The notes: generated from the letters alone by a model not told the origin. A stretch of DNA of 64,000 bases from Bradyrhizobium zhengyangense (GCF_022012435.1 NZ_JAKLUA010000003.1:248001-312000); one strand, 5' to 3'. Shown: positions 44,179-52,875, numbered from the stretch's first letter. Program-made: numbers and translations.

Positions 44179-44610
44179 ATGAAGCGCGTGATGATCCTCA
44201 ACGGTCCCAACCTCAATATGCTCGGCATTCGCGAGCCGCACATCTACGGCGCGACGACGCTCGAGCAGGTCAATGCGAGTTGCGAAGAAGTGGCCACCAG
44301 GCTCGGGCTCAAGCTTGCCTTCCACCAATCCAACCACGAAGGCGTGCTGGTCGATCTGATCCAATCGGCGCGGCAGGATGCCGATGCCATCGTCATCAAT
44401 CCAGCCGGCCTCTCCTTCACTTCGGTCTCGATCATGGACGCGATCAAGACGTTCGAGGGCCCGGTGCTGGAAGTCCACATCTCCAACATTCACGCCCGCG
44501 ACGAATATCATCGCCACTCGAAGATCTCGTTCGTGGCGACCGGCGTGATCTGCGGCTTGGGCCCGTTCGGCTACATCGCGGCGTTACATGCGATCGCGAA
44601 TATGAAGTGA
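44179..44610 (+). CDS. aroQ: type II 3-dehydroquinate dehydratase
   Basis: This 143-residue dodecameric enzyme performs the third step of the shikimate pathway. Family signatures are ILNGPNLNMLGIREPHIYGA at the N-terminus (with the active-site Tyr), FHQSNHEGVLVDLIQ, INPAGLSFTSVSIMDAI and EVHISNIHARDEYHRHSKIS (catalytic His). ATG 44179 has AAGGA seven bases upstream. GTG 44173 would add two residues. Divergent from hemA with a 268-bp gap. Confidence 0.96.
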   Translation: MKRVMILNGPNLNMLGIREPHIYGATTLEQVNASCEEVATRLGLKLAFHQSNHEGVLVDLIQSARQDADAIVINPAGLSFTSVSIMDAIKTFEGPVLEVHISNIHARDEYHRHSKISFVATGVICGLGPFGYIAALHAIANMK

Positions 44611-44629
44611 GCCGGCTGGGCTTTGGCTC

Positions 44630-45691
44630 TCACGTCGTCCTGAACTGCAGCACGCCATCCTTGGTCTCGGCTGTCAGCCGGCCCTCGACGATCATGTAGT
44701 TGACGTGGGCGACGAGCTCGCCGGCGGCAAAGCCCATCTGGTGCTCGTCGAGCACGTGCTTGTTGAACACCACGGGCACCAGGGCGCGCGAGGTCTGCGG
44801 CACCTCGCGGCAGGCTTCCGCGATCAGGCGGCAGCGCTCCTCATGATGGTCGGCGAGCTGCTTGATGCGGGTCTTCAATCCATAAAACGGCACGCCGTGG
44901 CCTGGCAGCACCAGGAGGTCATAGGGCAGGGTGGTGGTGAGGCTCGCAAGCGAAGCCAGATATTCGCCGAGCGAGTTCTGGTCGGGCTCGACCGCCCACA
45001 CGCTGACATTCGGCGAGATCTTGCTCAGCACCTGGTCGGCGGAGAGGAAAAGCTTGTCGTCGGCGCAATACAGCATCACCTGGTCGAGCGCATGGCCGCC
45101 GCCGGTGATGACCTTGAAGCGGCGTGTGCCGATCACGACCTCGTCGCCGTGCGAGATGCGGCGGTAGGACGGCGGCAGCACCGAGACGCGCTTGAGATAA
45201 TCCTGGCCGCGGCCGAGCAGCTTCTCGGTCAGCGACTCGTCCATGCCATGGCGGCGGAAGAACAGCCGCTGCGCCTCGCGCCGCTCCTCGGTGCCGCGGT
45301 TCTGGTGATAGACCGATTGTAGATATTCGACCTGCGACATCACCAGCGGGCATTTGAACCGCTCGACGATCCAGCCCGCGAGGCCGACATGGTCGGGGTG
45401 CGAGTGCGTGACGATCAGGCGGGTGATGTTGACGCCCTTCAGCGGGCCCTCGAACAGCTTGGTCCAGGCCTCGATCGTCTCTTCGTTGCCGAAGCCGGCG
45501 TCGACCATCGCATAGCCGTCGCCGTCGGCGAGCAGGTAGATGTTCACATGGTTGAGGCGGAACGGCAGTTTCAGCCGCGCCCACAACACGCCGGGCCGGA
45601 CCTCGACGACTTCGTCGTGGCCGGGATGCTGGTCCCAGGGATAGCGCAGGGCCTCGGCCGAGGACTGCACGGTGTCGGTTTTTGCGTTCAT
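44630..45691 (-). CDS. MBL-fold metallo-hydrolase
   Basis: This 353-residue protein has the metallo-beta-lactamase fold with the metal motif HxHxDH in LIVTHSHPDHVGLAGWIVER, an early strand VNIYLLADGDGYAMVDAGFG, and further ligand regions in VITGGGHALDQVMLYCADD and LLVLPGHGVPFYG. Thioesterase, glyoxalase II-like or lactonase activity is possible, and the substrate is unknown. The C-terminal extension (about 270-353) resembles that of the MBL subfamily with a winged-helix-like tail. It is convergent with aroQ. Confidence 0.9.
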   Translation of the reverse strand: MNAKTDTVQSSAEALRYPWDQHPGHDEVVEVRPGVLWARLKLPFRLNHVNIYLLADGDGYAMVDAGFGNEETIEAWTKLFEGPLKGVNITRLIVTHSHPDHVGLAGWIVERFKCPLVMSQVEYLQSVYHQNRGTEERREAQRLFFRRHGMDESLTEKLLGRGQDYLKRVSVLPPSYRRISHGDEVVIGTRRFKVITGGGHALDQVMLYCADDKLFLSADQVLSKISPNVSVWAVEPDQNSLGEYLASLASLTTTLPYDLLVLPGHGVPFYGLKTRIKQLADHHEERCRLIAEACREVPQTSRALVPVVFNKHVLDEHQMGFAAGELVAHVNYMIVEGRLTAETKDGVLQFRTT

Positions 45692-45885
45692 GCTACCGGC
45701 TTAAACCCAGCGCGGCCGCGGCGCCAGCCGAAAAAGGGCACGCAATAGTCTCCGCATGGCGGTCATACCGTGGCTTTTTTTCCGCAGCCCGGATTACTCG
45801 CTCCGGACTGGGCTACAGGTCGCTATCGCGGCTAAGCGGCGGTCGGGGCCGAACTTCACTGATCTCGCCCGCGATGATCGATCCA

Positions 45886-45955
45886 GAATTACGGTGACAG
45901 AGAATTACGGTGACAGTGCACTAAATTGGAATTACGGTGACAGTGCACTAAATTG
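45886..45955. repeat. tandem REP sequences upstream of RAYT
   Basis: Two exact 27-bp direct copies (45902-45928 and 45929-45955; core ATTACGGTGACAGTGCAC) are preceded by a partial copy (45886-45900). The same core recurs at 46131-46157 and, inverted with one mismatch, at 46864-46886. These are REP-type repeats linked to the transposase gene. Confidence 0.85.
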
Positions 45956-45987
45956 ACATTCCGCACATTCGCGAGCAGCATGCTGCC

Positions 45988-46158
45988 ATGGCTCGTCTCG
46001 CTCGCGTCGTCATCCCCGGCCATCCCCACCACGTCACTCAACGCGGCAATGGCCGCGCACGCACATTCTTCGAGGATGGCGACTACGCGCACTATCGCGA
46101 TCTGCTCGCTGCGAATTGTCGGGCCGCCGGGAATTACGGTGACAGTGCACTAAATTGA
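45988..46158 (+). pseudogene. truncated RAYT 5' copy fused to a REP-encoded tail
   Basis: This 56-codon frame begins MARLARVVIPGHPHHVTQRG and matches the first 48 residues of the full RAYT at 46189 with about five substitutions. Homology stops exactly after a Lys/Arg-Ala-Ala-Gly, where a REP copy begins, so the frame ends with the REP-encoded NYGDSALN and a stop. The HUH and Tyr catalytic parts are missing, so it cannot be an active transposase. It looks like an older unit cut by a second REP-plus-RAYT unit. Confidence 0.85.
46131..46157. repeat. REP copy between truncated and full RAYT
   Basis: This is an exact 27-bp copy of the repeat at 45902-45928, in the same orientation. It interrupts the truncated RAYT frame and lies 31 bp before the start of the intact gene. 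Confidence 0.88.
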
Positions 46159-46188
46159 CGCCGCCCGCATTCGCTGCCATGATGCGGC

Positions 46189-46860
46189 ATGGCTCGCCTC
46201 GCCCGTGTCGTCATCCCCGGCCATCCCCACCATGTCACCCAGCGCGGCAATGGCCGGGCCCGCACGTTCTTCGGCGATGACGACTATGCGCTGTATCGCG
46301 ACCTGCTCGCGGCGAATTGCAAGGCCGCCGGGGTCGAGGTGTGGGCCTGGTGCCTGATGCCCAACCACGTGCACCTCATCCTGGTGCCGTCCGATCCCGA
46401 CGGGCTGCGCCATGCGCTCGCACGCGTTCACCGCAGCTACGCCGGGACCATCCAGGCGCGGCGCAAGCGCACCGGTCATTTCTGGCAAGGTCGGTTCGGC
46501 GCCGTCGTCATGGACGAACAGCATCTTGCGGCGGCGCTGCGCTACGTGTCGCTCAACCCTGTGCGGGCGCGCCGGGTGCAGCGCGCGCAAGATTGGCGCT
46601 GGTCGAGCACGCGTGCGCATTTGCGCGGCAAGGACGATGGCCTGACCGCGTTGGCGCCGATCCGCGATCGTTTTCCGGCGTTCGCCGACTTGCTGGCAAC
46701 CGAGCCCGAGACCGATCTGTTCGACGCACTGCGGTCTGCGGAAAGCATCGGCCGGCCGCTCGGAGATAACCGATTTCTCGCCCGTATCGAACGCCAGACC
46801 GGGCGCGTCCTGAAGCCAGCCAAGCGCGGGCCCAAGCCGTCCGTGGAGGAAGACGGATGA
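46189..46860 (+). CDS. REP-associated tyrosine transposase (RAYT)
   Basis: This 223-residue IS200/IS605-related Y1 transposase nicks single-stranded REP DNA. The HUH motif His60-x-His62 is in CLMPNHVHLILVPSDP, and the catalytic Tyr is likely Tyr119 in RYVSLNPVRARRVQ. The N-terminus MARLARVVIPGHPHHVTQRG is classic for the DUF1568/Y1_Tnp group, and HFWQGRFGAVVMDEQHL is a RAYT landmark. The C-terminal tail is basic. It is flanked by REPs, with the inverted copy four bases after its stop. Intact motifs suggest activity. No inverted terminal repeats of the classic IS type are visible. Confidence 0.93.
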   Translation: MARLARVVIPGHPHHVTQRGNGRARTFFGDDDYALYRDLLAANCKAAGVEVWAWCLMPNHVHLILVPSDPDGLRHALARVHRSYAGTIQARRKRTGHFWQGRFGAVVMDEQHLAAALRYVSLNPVRARRVQRAQDWRWSSTRAHLRGKDDGLTALAPIRDRFPAFADLLATEPETDLFDALRSAESIGRPLGDNRFLARIERQTGRVLKPAKRGPKPSVEEDG

Positions 46861-46863
46861 TCT

Positions 46864-46886
46864 ATTTAGTGTACTGTCACCGTAAT
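46864..46886. repeat. inverted REP copy after RAYT
   Basis: ATTTAGTGTACTGTCACC and the next bases are the reverse complement of the upstream REP core, with a single G/A difference. It closes the RAYT locus in opposite orientation. Between 46887 and 47124 I see no gene. Confidence 0.85.
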
Positions 46887-47124
46887 ACGGTGCGGCCCCG
46901 AATGGGCATGATGGCATAATGCCACTGTTTTGCCCGACAGGTCAAACGATATTCGAAAAATACGAAATTGTATCAGCCCGAATCGCGCCCGACCTGACAG
47001 CGCGGCCGGTCACGAAAACGAATCCGCGCCGCCGATGTGGCGATCTTTGCCGGTTTGCTGCCGATTTGCTCGATGCTGCAATGACCTGACCGAGCAGCCC
47101 CCATACCGGCGAGCAATCGCGCTT

Positions 47125-47146
47125 CTACTGTGCATGGGGTTGTTTT
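47125..47146. repeat. 22-bp dispersed repeat, copy 2
   Basis: Identical over 22 bases to 2549-2570 (begins CTACTGTGCATGGGG), in the same orientation. Here it lies in the gap between the RAYT locus and the chemoreceptor gene. Confidence 0.6.
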
Positions 47147-47207
47147 GCAGTTTTTGCAGCAAGGCGGCTCGGCAAGGAGAGGGAGGGGGTGCAAGGCCAG
47201 AAGGCTC

Positions 47208-47299
47208 GTCATTCCGGGGCGCGCGAAAGCGCGAACCCGGAATCTGGAGATTGTTGCGCGAGATTCCGGGTTCGCCCCTTCGAGGCGCCCCGGAATGAC
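47208..47299. repeat. 92-bp nested palindromic element
   Basis: Outer arms GTCATTCCGGGGCGC (47208-47222) and its exact complement (47285-47299) enclose inner arms GCGAACCCGGAATCT (47231-47245) and its complement (47261-47275). It lies nine bases past the chemoreceptor stop, so it may terminate that minus-strand transcript. It resembles repeated intergenic elements of Bradyrhizobium. Confidence 0.75.
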
Positions 47300-47308
47300 A
47301 GCGAAATC

Positions 47309-49450
47309 TTACGCCGCCCGCATGTTGTTGAGGAACGCGTCGATCTCTCCGCGCAGCATGTCGGCCTCGCGGCGGAGCGCGTCCGATGCACTCAGCACTT
47401 CGGTCGCCGCGGCGCCGGCCTCGGCCGAGGCCGTGGAGACGCCGACGATGTTGCTGGAGACTTCGCTGGTGCCGCCGGCCGCATGCTGGATGTTGCGGGC
47501 GATCTCGCGGGTGGCTGCACCTTGCTCCTCGACTGCGGCCGCGATCGTCGTGGTGACGTCGTTGATCTCGCCGATGATCCGGCCGATGCCCTGGATGGCG
47601 CCGACGGCCGAGGTCGTGACCTGCTGCATGCTGGCGATCTGGGTGCGGATCTCCTCCGTCGCCTTCGCGGTCTGGCTCGCAAGGCTCTTCACCTCGGAAG
47701 CGACCACGGCGAAGCCGCGGCCGGCCTCGCCTGCGCGCGCGGCCTCGATGGTGGCGTTGAGTGCGAGCAGATTGGTCTGCGACGCAATCGTCTGGATCAG
47801 GTCGACCACGACACTGATGCGGCTTGCGCTGTCGGCCAGGCTCTGCACGGTGGCGTCGGTGGCGCCGGCCTCGTCGACCGCCTTCTTGGCGATCGCAGCC
47901 GAGGTGACGACCTGCTTGCTGATCTCCTCGATCGAGGACGACAGCTGCTCGGTGCCCGACGACACGGTCTGCACGTTGACCGAGGTCTCCTCCGCGGCGG
48001 ACGCGACTGCGTTCACCAGCGCATTGGACTGGTCTGCGGTGGTCGACATGCTCTGTGCGGTGGCCTGCATCGAATTGGCCGATTGCGCGAGATTGTCGAG
48101 CGCGGAGCGCACCGTGCCCTCGAACTCGGCGATCTTCGCCTCCAGGTGCGCGGCACGCTCGGCCTTGACGACGCGATCCTTGTCCTGCTCGCTCGCAAGC
48201 GAGCGGGCTTCGATCATGCTGTCGCGGAACACCGTCAGCGTTTCCTTCATCGCGCCGATCTCGTCGTCCTGACGGGAGCGGACGATCTCGGTATCGAGGT
48301 CGCCGGCGGAGAGCAGTTGCATGGCGCGCTGCAGCTCACGGATGCGGCGCAGGATGTTGCGGCCGACATAGAGCCAGACGAACAGCGCCGAGCCGACCAG
48401 CGTCAGCCCGCCCAGCGCCAGCATTGCGGTGGTGGCAAGCGAGATCTCCTGGCGGGCCTGGAAGGTCGACGCGTTGGTCTCTTTCTGCACGCCGTCGACG
48501 AGTGCCTGCACGCTGATGCCGAGACCGACATTGAGCTTGCGGGTCTCGTCCAGGATGGTCTGGCCGTAGTCGATGGAGTCGAGCTCCTTCTGGCGGATCT
48601 TGAACACGCCGGTCTTGCCTTCGCCGAAGGCGAACAGCCTCTCCACCGCGCCGCGCACCGCCTGCATCGAGGGGATGTTCGGGAGGTCCTCGAGGTTGGA
48701 CTTGACGCGGTCGCGGGTGGTCTTGAATTCCTTCTCGATCGCTTCGAGCGTGTCACTGCTGTTGGCCGAGAGCGCCGCCATCATGTCGGCGGCCATCAGA
48801 TTGCCATTGGCGGAGATGGTCGAGACCTGGGCGACGGTGCGCGCGGCCTCGGTCGCGTCATCGGCCGACACTTCCGCCGAACCGAGGATCGCGTTCAGGC
48901 GTGTCTGAGTATCGAGCATCGCGGGGCCGGCGGCGCCGACGAACGCGATCTGCGCCTTGCGCAGCGCTTCATACTGCTTCTCGTGCAGCGCGCCAGTGTC
49001 GAGCCGTTCGCGCGCCGCCGAGACGAGGCTCTGCGTGGCGTCATCGATGCTCTTGGCGGTGTCGCGGAGCGCGTTCGCGGTCTGCTGGTCGGCGCCGAGC
49101 TCGATGATCTCGCCGAGCTTGGCCATCGCTTGCTGCTGGATGTCCTTCACGTTCTTGGTGCGGTCGTTCAGGGCGTCGTCGCTGGGAGAGGCGAGCAGGC
49201 CGGGGCCTTGTGCCGCGAGCGTCGCGCTTTGCGAGGCGAGCTGAAGGCTGGCGGCGAGGCGCGGGATGTCGCGGCCGCTCAAATCCATCATGGTCGAGCC
49301 GAGATGGTTGAACACGAAGCCGGCGCCGGCTGCGATCACGAGGCCCATGCCCGCGATCACGGCGAACGCCGCAATCAGGCTGCCACGCAATCCCCATTTC
49401 GGCATTTTGAAGCGCGGCTTGAAACGGCCCAAGCTCAGACGGATTGCCAT
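47309..49450 (-). CDS. methyl-accepting chemotaxis protein
   Basis: This 713-residue receptor has a first membrane span near residues 24-46, a large periplasmic helical sensor region (about 50-345), a second span (about 350-372, [20 protein letters not shown]), HAMP (about 373-425) and the cytoplasmic signalling domain with the conserved hairpin [20 protein letters not shown] and [15 protein letters not shown]. It should couple ligand binding to CheA through CheW. The C-terminus (NNMRAA) lacks a CheR-binding pentapeptide. ATG 49450 is preferred over GTG 49465. The ligand is unknown. Confidence 0.95.
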   Translation of the reverse strand: MAIRLSLGRFKPRFKMPKWGLRGSLIAAFAVIAGMGLVIAAGAGFVFNHLGSTMMDLSGRDIPRLAASLQLASQSATLAAQGPGLLASPSDDALNDRTKNVKDIQQQAMAKLGEIIELGADQQTANALRDTAKSIDDATQSLVSAARERLDTGALHEKQYEALRKAQIAFVGAAGPAMLDTQTRLNAILGSAEVSADDATEAARTVAQVSTISANGNLMAADMMAALSANSSDTLEAIEKEFKTTRDRVKSNLEDLPNIPSMQAVRGAVERLFAFGEGKTGVFKIRQKELDSIDYGQTILDETRKLNVGLGISVQALVDGVQKETNASTFQARQEISLATTAMLALGGLTLVGSALFVWLYVGRNILRRIRELQRAMQLLSAGDLDTEIVRSRQDDEIGAMKETLTVFRDSMIEARSLASEQDKDRVVKAERAAHLEAKIAEFEGTVRSALDNLAQSANSMQATAQSMSTTADQSNALVNAVASAAEETSVNVQTVSSGTEQLSSSIEEISKQVVTSAAIAKKAVDEAGATDATVQSLADSASRISVVVDLIQTIASQTNLLALNATIEAARAGEAGRGFAVVASEVKSLASQTAKATEEIRTQIASMQQVTTSAVGAIQGIGRIIGEINDVTTTIAAAVEEQGAATREIARNIQHAAGGTSEVSSNIVGVSTASAEAGAAATEVLSASDALRREADMLRGEIDAFLNNMRAA

Positions 49451-49563
49451 CGAAAATTCCCCCACACCCGTGATCTCTTATTTTCGCCGCGCAGTATCCT
49501 CGGCCCGGGTTAAAAAATCGCAAGTTGCACAAATGCTTGGCAGTTCCGCAGGGCAAAAAATGA

Positions 49564-49589
49564 AAGGGCCGGCAGCGATGCCGGCCCTT
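49564..49589 (-). terminator. terminator after the outer-membrane protein gene
   Basis: AAGGGCCGGCA (49564-49574), loop GCGA, TGCCGGCCCTT (49579-49589). On the minus strand this is followed by TTCATTTTTT, so it terminates the gene ending at 49618. Confidence 0.85.
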
Positions 49590-49617
49590 GATAGCGGGAA
49601 GCGTTTATGAGGCGCGA

Positions 49618-50343
49618 TCAGTAGCGCGCAACGACCGGGCTTGCCCAGTTGAAGCGGTAGTTAACGCCGGCCTTGAAGGTGTGGTCGTCGGTGGTGAAGT
49701 TGCCGGTGCCGACCAGCGGACCCGCGGTGAAGTGCGCGTCGCCGAAATTGTAATACTGGTACTCGGCCTTGGCCGACCAGCTCGGTGCGAACATGTATTC
49801 GAGACCGGCACCAACGGTGTAGCCGTTGCTGTGACCGCCAGAGATGATGAAGCCGGTCGGCACGCCGCCAACAGTCACCTTCTCATTGTTGTCGGAATAG
49901 GCGTAGCCGCCCTTCACGTAGACCAGGCCCGGGCCCCAGGTGTAGCCGACACGACCGGTGATCGAACCGAGGCCGCGCTGGTCGTTGGTGTAGGCCACGC
50001 CGCCCGGGAACACCGCGCCGACATTGCCGGAGAGCCAGGAATACTGGGCTTCGGCGCCGACCACGAAGTTCGGATTGACCTGCCAGTCCGCACCGGCCTG
50101 CAGGCCGCCGAGGAAACGGCCATTGCCGTTGTTGCCGGTCGAGAGGCCGTTGAAATTATTGTCGCTGGAGAACGCACCGCCGACATGCGCACCGATGTAG
50201 AAGCCGGTCCAGTTGTAGATCGGCGCGGCATAGGCCGGCGCAGCCTTGTTGTAATAGGGGCGGGCGCCGAGATCGGCACCGATCGCCGGCGCAGCCGCGC
50301 TCACCATGAGCAGCGCAACGGTTGCAAACAGAATCTTCTTCAT
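49618..50343 (-). CDS. outer-membrane beta-barrel protein (Omp25/31 or opacity type)
   Basis: This 241-residue porin-like protein has a signal peptide (about 1-23, MKKILFATVALLMVSAAAPA) and then WTGFYIGAHVGGAF, the landmark of the Omp25/Omp31/RopB family in Rhizobiales. Alternating strands such as GWQVNPNFVVGAEAQYSWLS-like segments (VNPNFVVGAEAQYSWLSG) and WSAKAEYQYYNFGDAHF form an eight-stranded barrel. It ends in an aromatic Tyr (VVARY), as expected for Bam recognition. ATG 50343 is clear; upstream extension is non-coding. Likely abundant, with its own terminator. Confidence 0.93.
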   Translation of the reverse strand: MKKILFATVALLMVSAAAPAIGADLGARPYYNKAAPAYAAPIYNWTGFYIGAHVGGAFSSDNNFNGLSTGNNGNGRFLGGLQAGADWQVNPNFVVGAEAQYSWLSGNVGAVFPGGVAYTNDQRGLGSITGRVGYTWGPGLVYVKGGYAYSDNNEKVTVGGVPTGFIISGGHSNGYTVGAGLEYMFAPSWSAKAEYQYYNFGDAHFTAGPLVGTGNFTTDDHTFKAGVNYRFNWASPVVARY

Positions 50344-50568
50344 AGTCTCGAACTCCAACACTTCAGGTCCCCGGCAGGCGCGCAATCCGCGCCGCGTTGG
50401 TTTTGCAGATAGCTCGCTTTTGATGAAAATGCTGTCACATGCGTGGCACAGCGGCGCCCAACCTAACTTATTGGGCCGCAAATGATTTTCGTGCTTAATG
50501 GCGTCTTAAGAAGTGGTGAAGGAAGGCTTAATCGGCCTGGCTTGCGGTAACCTCCCGCACGCGTTCCG

Positions 50569-50889
50569 TTAACCAAGACGCCGCCGCACCTCATCGCGCA
50601 TCTGCGCGCGGAAGGCCGCGCGCTTGGCGGGACGGTCTTCCTCGCGCACGTCGTGGCGATCGAAGATGTCGAACTTCTCCAGGATCGGATACCGCTCGCT
50701 CGCCATCGCGAGTACGCGAAGCACCTTGGTCGCGGCAAGTGTCGGGCCGCTCACCTCCCAGCGCCGGATGGTGTCGGCGCCGCCGTGCTCCGGCAGCGCG
50801 CACAGCTTCGCCATGTCGGCCGCGGTGAGCTTCCGCTCGATGGCGTCTGAGAGGTCGTTGCGGAGCTGCTTCAGTTCGGGGCCGGTCAT
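50569..50889 (-). CDS. small HTH protein (XRE-like)
   Basis: This 106-residue protein has MTGPELKQLRNDLSDAIERK and a helix-turn-helix-like region TAADMAKLCALPEHGGADTI followed by RRWEVSGPTLAATKVLRVLA, similar to XRE/Cro helices where the recognition helix precedes a Trp-Glu. The second half is charged (REEDRPAKRAAFRAQMRDEV). It probably binds DNA, but no target is evident. It is divergent from a small secreted-protein gene with a 203-bp gap. Confidence 0.75.
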   Translation of the reverse strand: MTGPELKQLRNDLSDAIERKLTAADMAKLCALPEHGGADTIRRWEVSGPTLAATKVLRVLAMASERYPILEKFDIFDRHDVREEDRPAKRAAFRAQMRDEVRRRLG

Positions 50890-51092
50890 GTCACTCGCGT
50901 CCAGAGAGGTCAGTGCGATGCCCTAGCGCTGATTCGGGTCGATCCGAAGGCGAGGATCCCGCAGCGCCAGTCCGCGCGGCGCCCGTCTCCGCCACTATCG
51001 TGTGCGCACGGAGTTATGAACGTGTTCCTCTGGAAAATCGTCCGATGCATGAACAGATGGCAGGTGAGGCCCTGACGAGGAAGGGATCGGCC

Positions 51093-51395
51093 ATGACAAG
51101 CATAAAATTCACAAGCATCAAACTCGCCGTTGCGGCGTTCGTCACCGCCGGCCTGGTGGCGGCACCTTTCGCGGCTGAAGCGAAGAAGCAGAGATCCAGC
51201 AGCCACTACAGCACGCGCGTGCTGGCTCCAACCTATGGCAGCTCGGGCGTGACGGCGGCACAGCCGAGGCCGTCCTATGGTTCATCAGGACAAACGGTGG
51301 GCACAGTCACGGCCCCATCGATCGGGACATATAGTTGGCCGTCAGTCGGCGTCACCAATTCAGTTCCGACCTGGAGCAATACCAATCCCAAGTGA
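51093..51395 (+). CDS. small secreted Ser/Gly/Tyr-rich protein
   Basis: This 100-residue protein has a signal peptide (about 1-30, ending AAEAKK) and a low-complexity mature part with two YGSSG(V/Q)T repeats and a Trp/Ser/Val-rich end (SVGVTNSVPTWSNTNP). No domain is recognised. ATG 51093 has GAGGAAGG upstream; the longer open frame from 50913 is less likely. The tail is convergent with an AEC transporter gene 20 bp away. Confidence 0.75.
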   Translation: MTSIKFTSIKLAVAAFVTAGLVAAPFAAEAKKQRSSSHYSTRVLAPTYGSSGVTAAQPRPSYGSSGQTVGTVTAPSIGTYSWPSVGVTNSVPTWSNTNPK

Positions 51396-51415
51396 GATCG
51401 GGCGCGAAAAGGCGG

Positions 51416-52351
51416 CTAGAGCGTTCCTGTCGCGAGGCCCGAGAGAAGATAGAGCGCGACCAGCAAGGTCGCGACCGATAGCATCGTCGTGACCGAGACC
51501 GTGGCCGCAACCAGCTTCTCCTCGACCTTGTGCTCGTGCGCCAGGACGTAGACGGTTTTCGCCGTCGGCACGGCCGCGCAGATGACGGCGGCGACGGTGT
51601 AAAGCGGATTGAGGCCTGTCAGCACGCAAAGGCCATAGACGATCAGGGGCATCACCACCAGCTTCACGGCCGCGAGTGCGAACGATGTGCTGAGACTGGA
51701 TCGAAGGCTTTCGACCGACAGGCCGAGCCCGATGGCAAACAGTGCGCAGGGCGTCAGCGCCGCGGCGATCATGTTCAGATAGGTCGCCACAGTTGCCGGA
51801 ATCGGCAGCCCCGTGATGGCCCAGACGAGGCCGGTGAGCGTCGACAGCACCATCGGATTGAGCAGGATCTGCTTTGCGAGCGCGGCGGCATGCGCAGTGC
51901 CGTGCGCGTCCCGTTCCAGCAGGATGACCGTGATCGGAAACATCACGGCGGCGACGAAGACAGTTGCCACGGCAGCGGGCAAGACAGCGGGCTGGCCGTA
52001 GATCGCATGCAGGATCGGTAGCGCCACGAAGCCCGTATTGGTCATCGCCGCCGCCATGCCCTGGATCGTGCTGCTGGCGAGATCGTGCCGTCCGCCAGCG
52101 CGGATGGCGAGGAAGACCAGCGCGAAGCAGATCAGCGATCCGCCGCCGAAGGCGAGCAGGAAGCGCCACTCCAGGAGATTGCGTGCCGGCTCCTGCGCGA
52201 TCGTGACGATCAGCAGCGCCGGCATCGCGACATTGTAGGCGAAATGCACCAGCGCGTCGGCGAGAGAGCGGGAGAGATAGCCCGACGCCCCCGCGAGCCA
52301 CCCGGTGACGATGATCGCGAATACGGGAAGAACGAGGCTGGCAACCTGCAT
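51416..52351 (-). CDS. AEC family transporter (auxin efflux carrier type)
   Basis: This 311-residue membrane protein has ten predicted helices in the AEC/bile-acid-transporter inverted-repeat layout. The N-terminal helix contains LVLPVFAIIVTGWLAGASGY, and the amphipathic crossover helix region is seen in ANTGF-like SAMTNTGFVALPIL (residues about 100-115) and the symmetric LYTVAAVICAAVPTAKTVYV. Substrate in bacteria is often a dicarboxylate or amino acid and is not known here. It is a stand-alone minus-strand gene. Confidence 0.9.
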   Translation of the reverse strand: MQVASLVLPVFAIIVTGWLAGASGYLSRSLADALVHFAYNVAMPALLIVTIAQEPARNLLEWRFLLAFGGGSLICFALVFLAIRAGGRHDLASSTIQGMAAAMTNTGFVALPILHAIYGQPAVLPAAVATVFVAAVMFPITVILLERDAHGTAHAAALAKQILLNPMVLSTLTGLVWAITGLPIPATVATYLNMIAAALTPCALFAIGLGLSVESLRSSLSTSFALAAVKLVVMPLIVYGLCVLTGLNPLYTVAAVICAAVPTAKTVYVLAHEHKVEEKLVAATVSVTTMLSVATLLVALYLLSGLATGTL

Positions 52352-52454
52352 CCGGTGTCCCCTCTGCCGAGCATGCTCGCCACTCTAGCTTGGCGAGGCC
52401 TGCTCGTCACGGTTCAACCGGATCGCGCAATCTCCAACGGGCGATCCTGCGCCG

Positions 52455-52664
52455 CTAAATTCCCCGGCCGTTCTGCTGACCGATCACGCAGCGCCAGGCG
52501 GCGAGGCGCTCGGCCGGATGCTGGTTCATCCAGTCGGCAAGCTGCGGCGCGCCCATCAGGCAGGACTGCACCGAGACCTGCGCAAAGTCCGAGCTGGTGA
52601 CGAGTTGCTCGTGGCAATTGGATGGAGAAGCGAGGCTGCAAAGCACGGCGATGATCTTGATCAT
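52455..52664 (-). CDS. 69-residue Cys-containing exported-type protein
   Basis: This 69-residue protein begins MIKIIAVLCSLASPSNCHEQ, whose first 15 residues form a short hydrophobic signal-like segment, and has Cys at positions 9, 17, 35 and 59. The middle contains VQSCLMGAPQLADWMNQHPA and the end WRCVIGQQNGRGI. It is translationally coupled to the 53-residue gene upstream (ATGA overlap at 52661-52664). I do not recognise a named family. It may be periplasmic. Confidence 0.7.
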   Translation of the reverse strand: MIKIIAVLCSLASPSNCHEQLVTSSDFAQVSVQSCLMGAPQLADWMNQHPAERLAAWRCVIGQQNGRGI

Positions 52665-52822
52665 GCGAGGTTGCCCCTGTCGCCCTGCCGCGTGACAGCG
52701 GTCGACTGCTCGCCCGACGAATCCGCCGGGGGAAAAATACTGTCGTAGATCGCGCGCGCTTCCTGGATGAGGCGAAGACGCTCGCGCTCGGACTTCGAGA
52801 CAAACTGAATAATCTGGCCCAT
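52661..52822 (-). CDS. 53-residue small protein coupled to the 69-residue gene
   Basis: This short gene encodes MGQIIQFVSKSERERLRLIQ followed by EARAIYDSIFPPADSSGEQ, a charged helix then a Pro-containing linker, with a basic end. It has a very strong GGAGG six bases before the ATG and is just downstream of two palindromes. Its stop TGA overlaps the start of the next gene. The organisation supports a real two-gene unit, although no family is known to me. Confidence 0.68.
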   Translation of the reverse strand: MGQIIQFVSKSERERLRLIQEARAIYDSIFPPADSSGEQSTAVTRQGDRGNLA

Positions 52823-52846
52823 ATCGGCCTCCAATAGATGTTCGAT

Positions 52847-52875
52847 CCATCATCAGATGATGGAAATCATTCCAT
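52847..52875. promoter_or_regulatory. overlapping palindromes upstream of the small-gene pair
   Basis: CCATCATC-A-GATGATGG (52847-52863) is a perfect 17-bp palindrome, and ATGGAA-ATCA-TTCCAT (52860-52875) overlaps it. Both lie 25-53 bp before the start of the 53-residue gene, so they fit an operator over its promoter. Confidence 0.5.

Larger units (their letters stand above)
45886..46886. mobile_element. REP/RAYT locus (REPtron-like)
   Basis: This 1-kb locus holds tandem REPs, a truncated RAYT copy, another REP, the intact RAYT gene and an inverted REP just after its stop. RAYTs are known single-copy, domesticated-looking Y1-type transposases that act on REP hairpins. Here REPs in both orientations flank the gene. 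Boundaries are approximate. Confidence 0.8.

Noticed and set aside
45886..45955. Possible CRISPR array from direct repeats
   Set aside because: Repeats are directly contiguous, with no spacers of regular length, and match the REPs flanking a RAYT gene. No cas gene is nearby.
47189..49513. A 774-codon plus-strand open frame
   Set aside because: It is antisense to the chemoreceptor gene, whose signalling domain is clear; the frame is low-complexity.
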